Shown here piece after piece: positions 29,720 to 31,504 of a DNA stretch of 31,504 bases (the stretch's first letter is position 1; each line of letters starts with the position of its first letter). The notes beneath the pieces were generated by a model, which made no database searches, was not told the DNA's origin, and was given only the letters and a program-made list of their open reading frames with translations. Source of the DNA: JAVBWO01 sp036677375 (GTDB lineage: Bacteria; Bacillota; Dehalobacteriia; UBA4068; UBA4997); assembly GCA_036677375.1 (NCBI GenBank), contig JAVBWO010000026.1, forward strand, positions 1 through 31,504, read 5' to 3'. A program made the translations under genes and the position numbers.

Positions 29720-31219
29720 GTGGTAGAAGAACGAACTGTAACCGAAGGAGAAGAGCAAGCCGCCGAACTAAACGAGCAACTTATGGTGCGCCGTGAGAAA
29801 ATGCAGGCCTTACGCGATTTGGGGATCGACCCTTTTGGCAAGGCTTTTCGGCGTACCAAAAAGGCAATGGAAATCCTTGAACATTTTGAAGAATTGGAAG
29901 GGCGGGAGGAAATCATTGCCGGTCGGGTCATGGCGTTGCGCCATCATGGCAAAGCTTCCTTTGCGGATATCGCAGATGTTTCCGGTCAAATGCAAGTGTA
30001 CATCCGTCAAGACGGCGTAGGCGAAGAACAATACGCCTTATTGAACCAGATAGACATAGGGGATATTTTAGGTGTTCGTGGAACGGTCTTTCGCACCAAA
30101 AGAGGGGAGATCTCTCTGCATGCGTCGGAGATCACTTTTTTATCCAAGAGTTTGCATCCTCTGCCAGAAAAATGGCATGGCCTAAAGGATGTGGAGGCCC
30201 GTTACCGCCAACGGTATTTGGATCTTGTCGTCAATCCGGAGGTGCGGGATACTTTTGTATCAAGAAGCCTCATCATCCGGGGAATTCGCGAGTACCTGGA
30301 TGGTTTGGGCTTTTTGGAAGTGGAAACGCCTATGCTCCACACCATTCCCGGTGGCGCTGCCGCCAGGCCTTTTATCACTCATCATAATGCTTTGGATATT
30401 GATCTGTATTTGCGTATTGCTTTGGAACTACATTTAAAACGTTTGATTGTTGGGGGTTTGGATCGTGTTTATGAGATCGGCCGGGTCTTCCGCAACGAAG
30501 GAATCTCGGTCCGGCATAATCCGGAGTTTACCTTGCTGGAACTTTACCAAGCCTTTGGTGATTACGAGGATATGATGAAAATCACCGAGGATATGATCGC
30601 CATGGTGGCGCAAAAGGTCTTGGGCACCACAAAAGTCCTCTATCAGGGTGAGGAACTGGATTTCACGCCGCCCTGGCGGCGCATGACCATGTTGGATGCC
30701 GTGAAAGAATTTTCCGGCGTTGATTTCCGCTCCATAAAGTCAGATGAAGAAGCACATCAAGCAGCTGCGTTGCATCATGTGGAAACGGAAGCAGGCCAAA
30801 CCAAAGGACAGATCTTGAATCTTTTTTTTGAGACCTTTGTGGAAGAAAAATTGATACAACCTACCTTTATTCTGGATTATCCTATTGAGATTTCACCCTT
30901 GGCCAAACGCAAAAGCGATGATCCTGCTTTTACCTACCGGTTTGAGGCTTTTGCTTATGCCAGAGAGCTTGCCAATGCTTTCTCCGAATTAAACGATCCC
31001 ATTGATCAGAAGGAGCGTTTTTTGGAACAGGCACGGCAGCGGGCGGCCGGTGACGAGGAAGCTCATGTGTTAGACGAAGATTTTGTCAATGCTCTAGAGT
31101 ACGGCATGCCGCCTACCGGTGGTTTGGGTATTGGCATTGACCGCTTGGTCATGCTTTTGACGGACGCCGCATCGATTCGGGATGTGCTGTTATTTCCCAC
31201 CATGCGCCCCAGAGACTAA
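29720..31219 (+). CDS. lysS: Lysyl-tRNA synthetase, class II
   Basis: A 499-residue enzyme charging tRNA-Lys. The N-terminal OB-fold anticodon-binding domain has GRVMALRHHGKASFADI. The catalytic core follows: motif 1 region FLEVETPMLHTIPGGAAARP, motif 2 FRNEGISVRHNPEFTLLE, and motif 3 GLGIGIDRLVMLLTDA close to the C-terminus. RYRQRYLDLVVNPEVRD is the family linker. It starts at GTG 29720, 9 bases after AAAGGAG. It ends at a terminator, beyond which lie rRNA-type promoters, as in many Clostridia where lysS precedes an rRNA operon. Confidence 0.97.
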   Translation: MVEERTVTEGEEQAAELNEQLMVRREKMQALRDLGIDPFGKAFRRTKKAMEILEHFEELEGREEIIAGRVMALRHHGKASFADIADVSGQMQVYIRQDGVGEEQYALLNQIDIGDILGVRGTVFRTKRGEISLHASEITFLSKSLHPLPEKWHGLKDVEARYRQRYLDLVVNPEVRDTFVSRSLIIRGIREYLDGLGFLEVETPMLHTIPGGAAARPFITHHNALDIDLYLRIALELHLKRLIVGGLDRVYEIGRVFRNEGISVRHNPEFTLLELYQAFGDYEDMMKITEDMIAMVAQKVLGTTKVLYQGEELDFTPPWRRMTMLDAVKEFSGVDFRSIKSDEEAHQAAALHHVETEAGQTKGQILNLFFETFVEEKLIQPTFILDYPIEISPLAKRKSDDPAFTYRFEAFAYARELANAFSELNDPIDQKERFLEQARQRAAGDEEAHVLDEDFVNALEYGMPPTGGLGIGIDRLVMLLTDAASIRDVLLFPTMRPRD

Positions 31220-31234
31220 AGGAGATGAAATAAG

Positions 31235-31262
31235 CAGCCTGTAAAATGCAGGCTGTTTTTTG
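31235..31262 (+). terminator. Intrinsic terminator after lysS
   Basis: Seven-bp stem cagcctg / caggctg (31235-31241 with 31249-31255), 7-nt loop and a run of Ts. Confidence 0.9.
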
Positions 31263-31306
31263 ATGCCGCTAGGAAAAAATTTCATAAAAAAATTCATAAA
31301 AATTAA

Positions 31307-31499
31307 TTGACAGGACATGCTATATTGTGCTAACATGAATTCGTTCGTCACGCTATAAGGTCAAATGAAAAATTTCCACGAAATTTGTCAAAAAAGTAGT
31401 TGACAAGAGAAGGGAAGAAATGATATTATAGCGAAGTTCGCACGGATGAGGAAAGGCATTGAAGGGGTAAGGGAAGGCAGGAAAAACCTGGACTTGACA
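31307..31499 (+). promoter_or_regulatory. Tandem strong promoters, probably of an rRNA operon beyond the right edge
   Basis: P1: TTGACA 31307-31312 with an extended -10 TGCTAACAT (TAACAT 31331-31336), spacing 18. P2: TTGACA 31400-31405 with TATTAT 31424-31429, spacing 18. A third TTGACA at 31494-31499 is cut by the window end before its -10. The three -35 boxes are 93 and 94 bases apart. The rRNA assignment is inferred from the neighbourhood because no rRNA sequence is visible. Confidence 0.65.
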
Positions 31500-31504
31500 A
31501 GGCT

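Overview
The window looks like a chromosomal stretch of an endospore-forming, low-to-medium GC Firmicute, most likely class Clostridia (Peptococcaceae or Desulfitobacterium-like). This rests on gene content and order, not on a database search. SpoIIE, a CotS-type coat protein with a glycosyltransferase, and a LysM protein whose C-terminus resembles SpoVID/SipL point to sporulation. The order tRNA-Met, tRNA-Glu, spoIIE, tilS, ftsH ... coaX, dusB, greA, lysS, followed by what look like tandem rRNA promoters, is the classical arrangement of these Clostridia. Nearly every gene is on the + strand.

Layout. (1) 1-5000, envelope and spore surface: the 3' end of a repeat-rich LysM protein, an MFS transporter, cotS-like kinase-fold protein, GT4 glycosyltransferase and a YdcZ-type transporter. 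(2) 5040-7440: two tRNAs behind one strong promoter, then an accessory-looking insert with an XRE regulator/membrane protein pair, a possible IS remnant and a minus-strand GNAT. This is followed by about 550 bp of spoIIE control region with imperfect ~77-bp repeats and a promoter with 21-bp spacing of the Spo0A-activated type. (3) 7463-16416, housekeeping: spoIIE, tilS, ftsH, then an HD-domain protein in front of folP-folB-folK. (4) 16417-19555: a decayed stretch, an IscR-like Rrf2 regulator overlapping a cysteine desulfurase (no iscU/nifU scaffold follows), a GNAT and a tiny membrane protein. (5) 19624-24445: an exported D-aminoacylase-like amidohydrolase, a Cys/His-rich ferritin-fold protein whose Shine-Dalgarno and start codon can fold into a hairpin, then a SmtB/CadC-type repressor with a 24-bp perfect palindromic operator and a Zn/Cd/Pb P-type ATPase. 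(6) 24472-26056, biotin: birA behind an apparent BirA operator, overlapping bioY. (7) 26256-31219: coaX, dusB, an unrecognised gene, greA and lysS, then evenly spaced promoter -35 boxes running off the right edge.

How the parts may work together. Region 5 reads as a metal-stress module: the ArsR-type protein carries both candidate metal sites (CVC and DxH-x10-H-x2-H) and should control export by the P-type ATPase, while the neighbouring 22-cysteine ferritin-like protein with a polyhistidine tail could bind or buffer metal. The ferritin-like protein is the most unusual item here. Other points of interest are the HD protein in the folate operon (a possible candidate for the missing pterin-pyrophosphate dephosphorylation step), the direct autoregulation implied for birA, and the near-identical 42-bp coding repeats at the left edge. 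All functional statements come from motifs and context read by eye.
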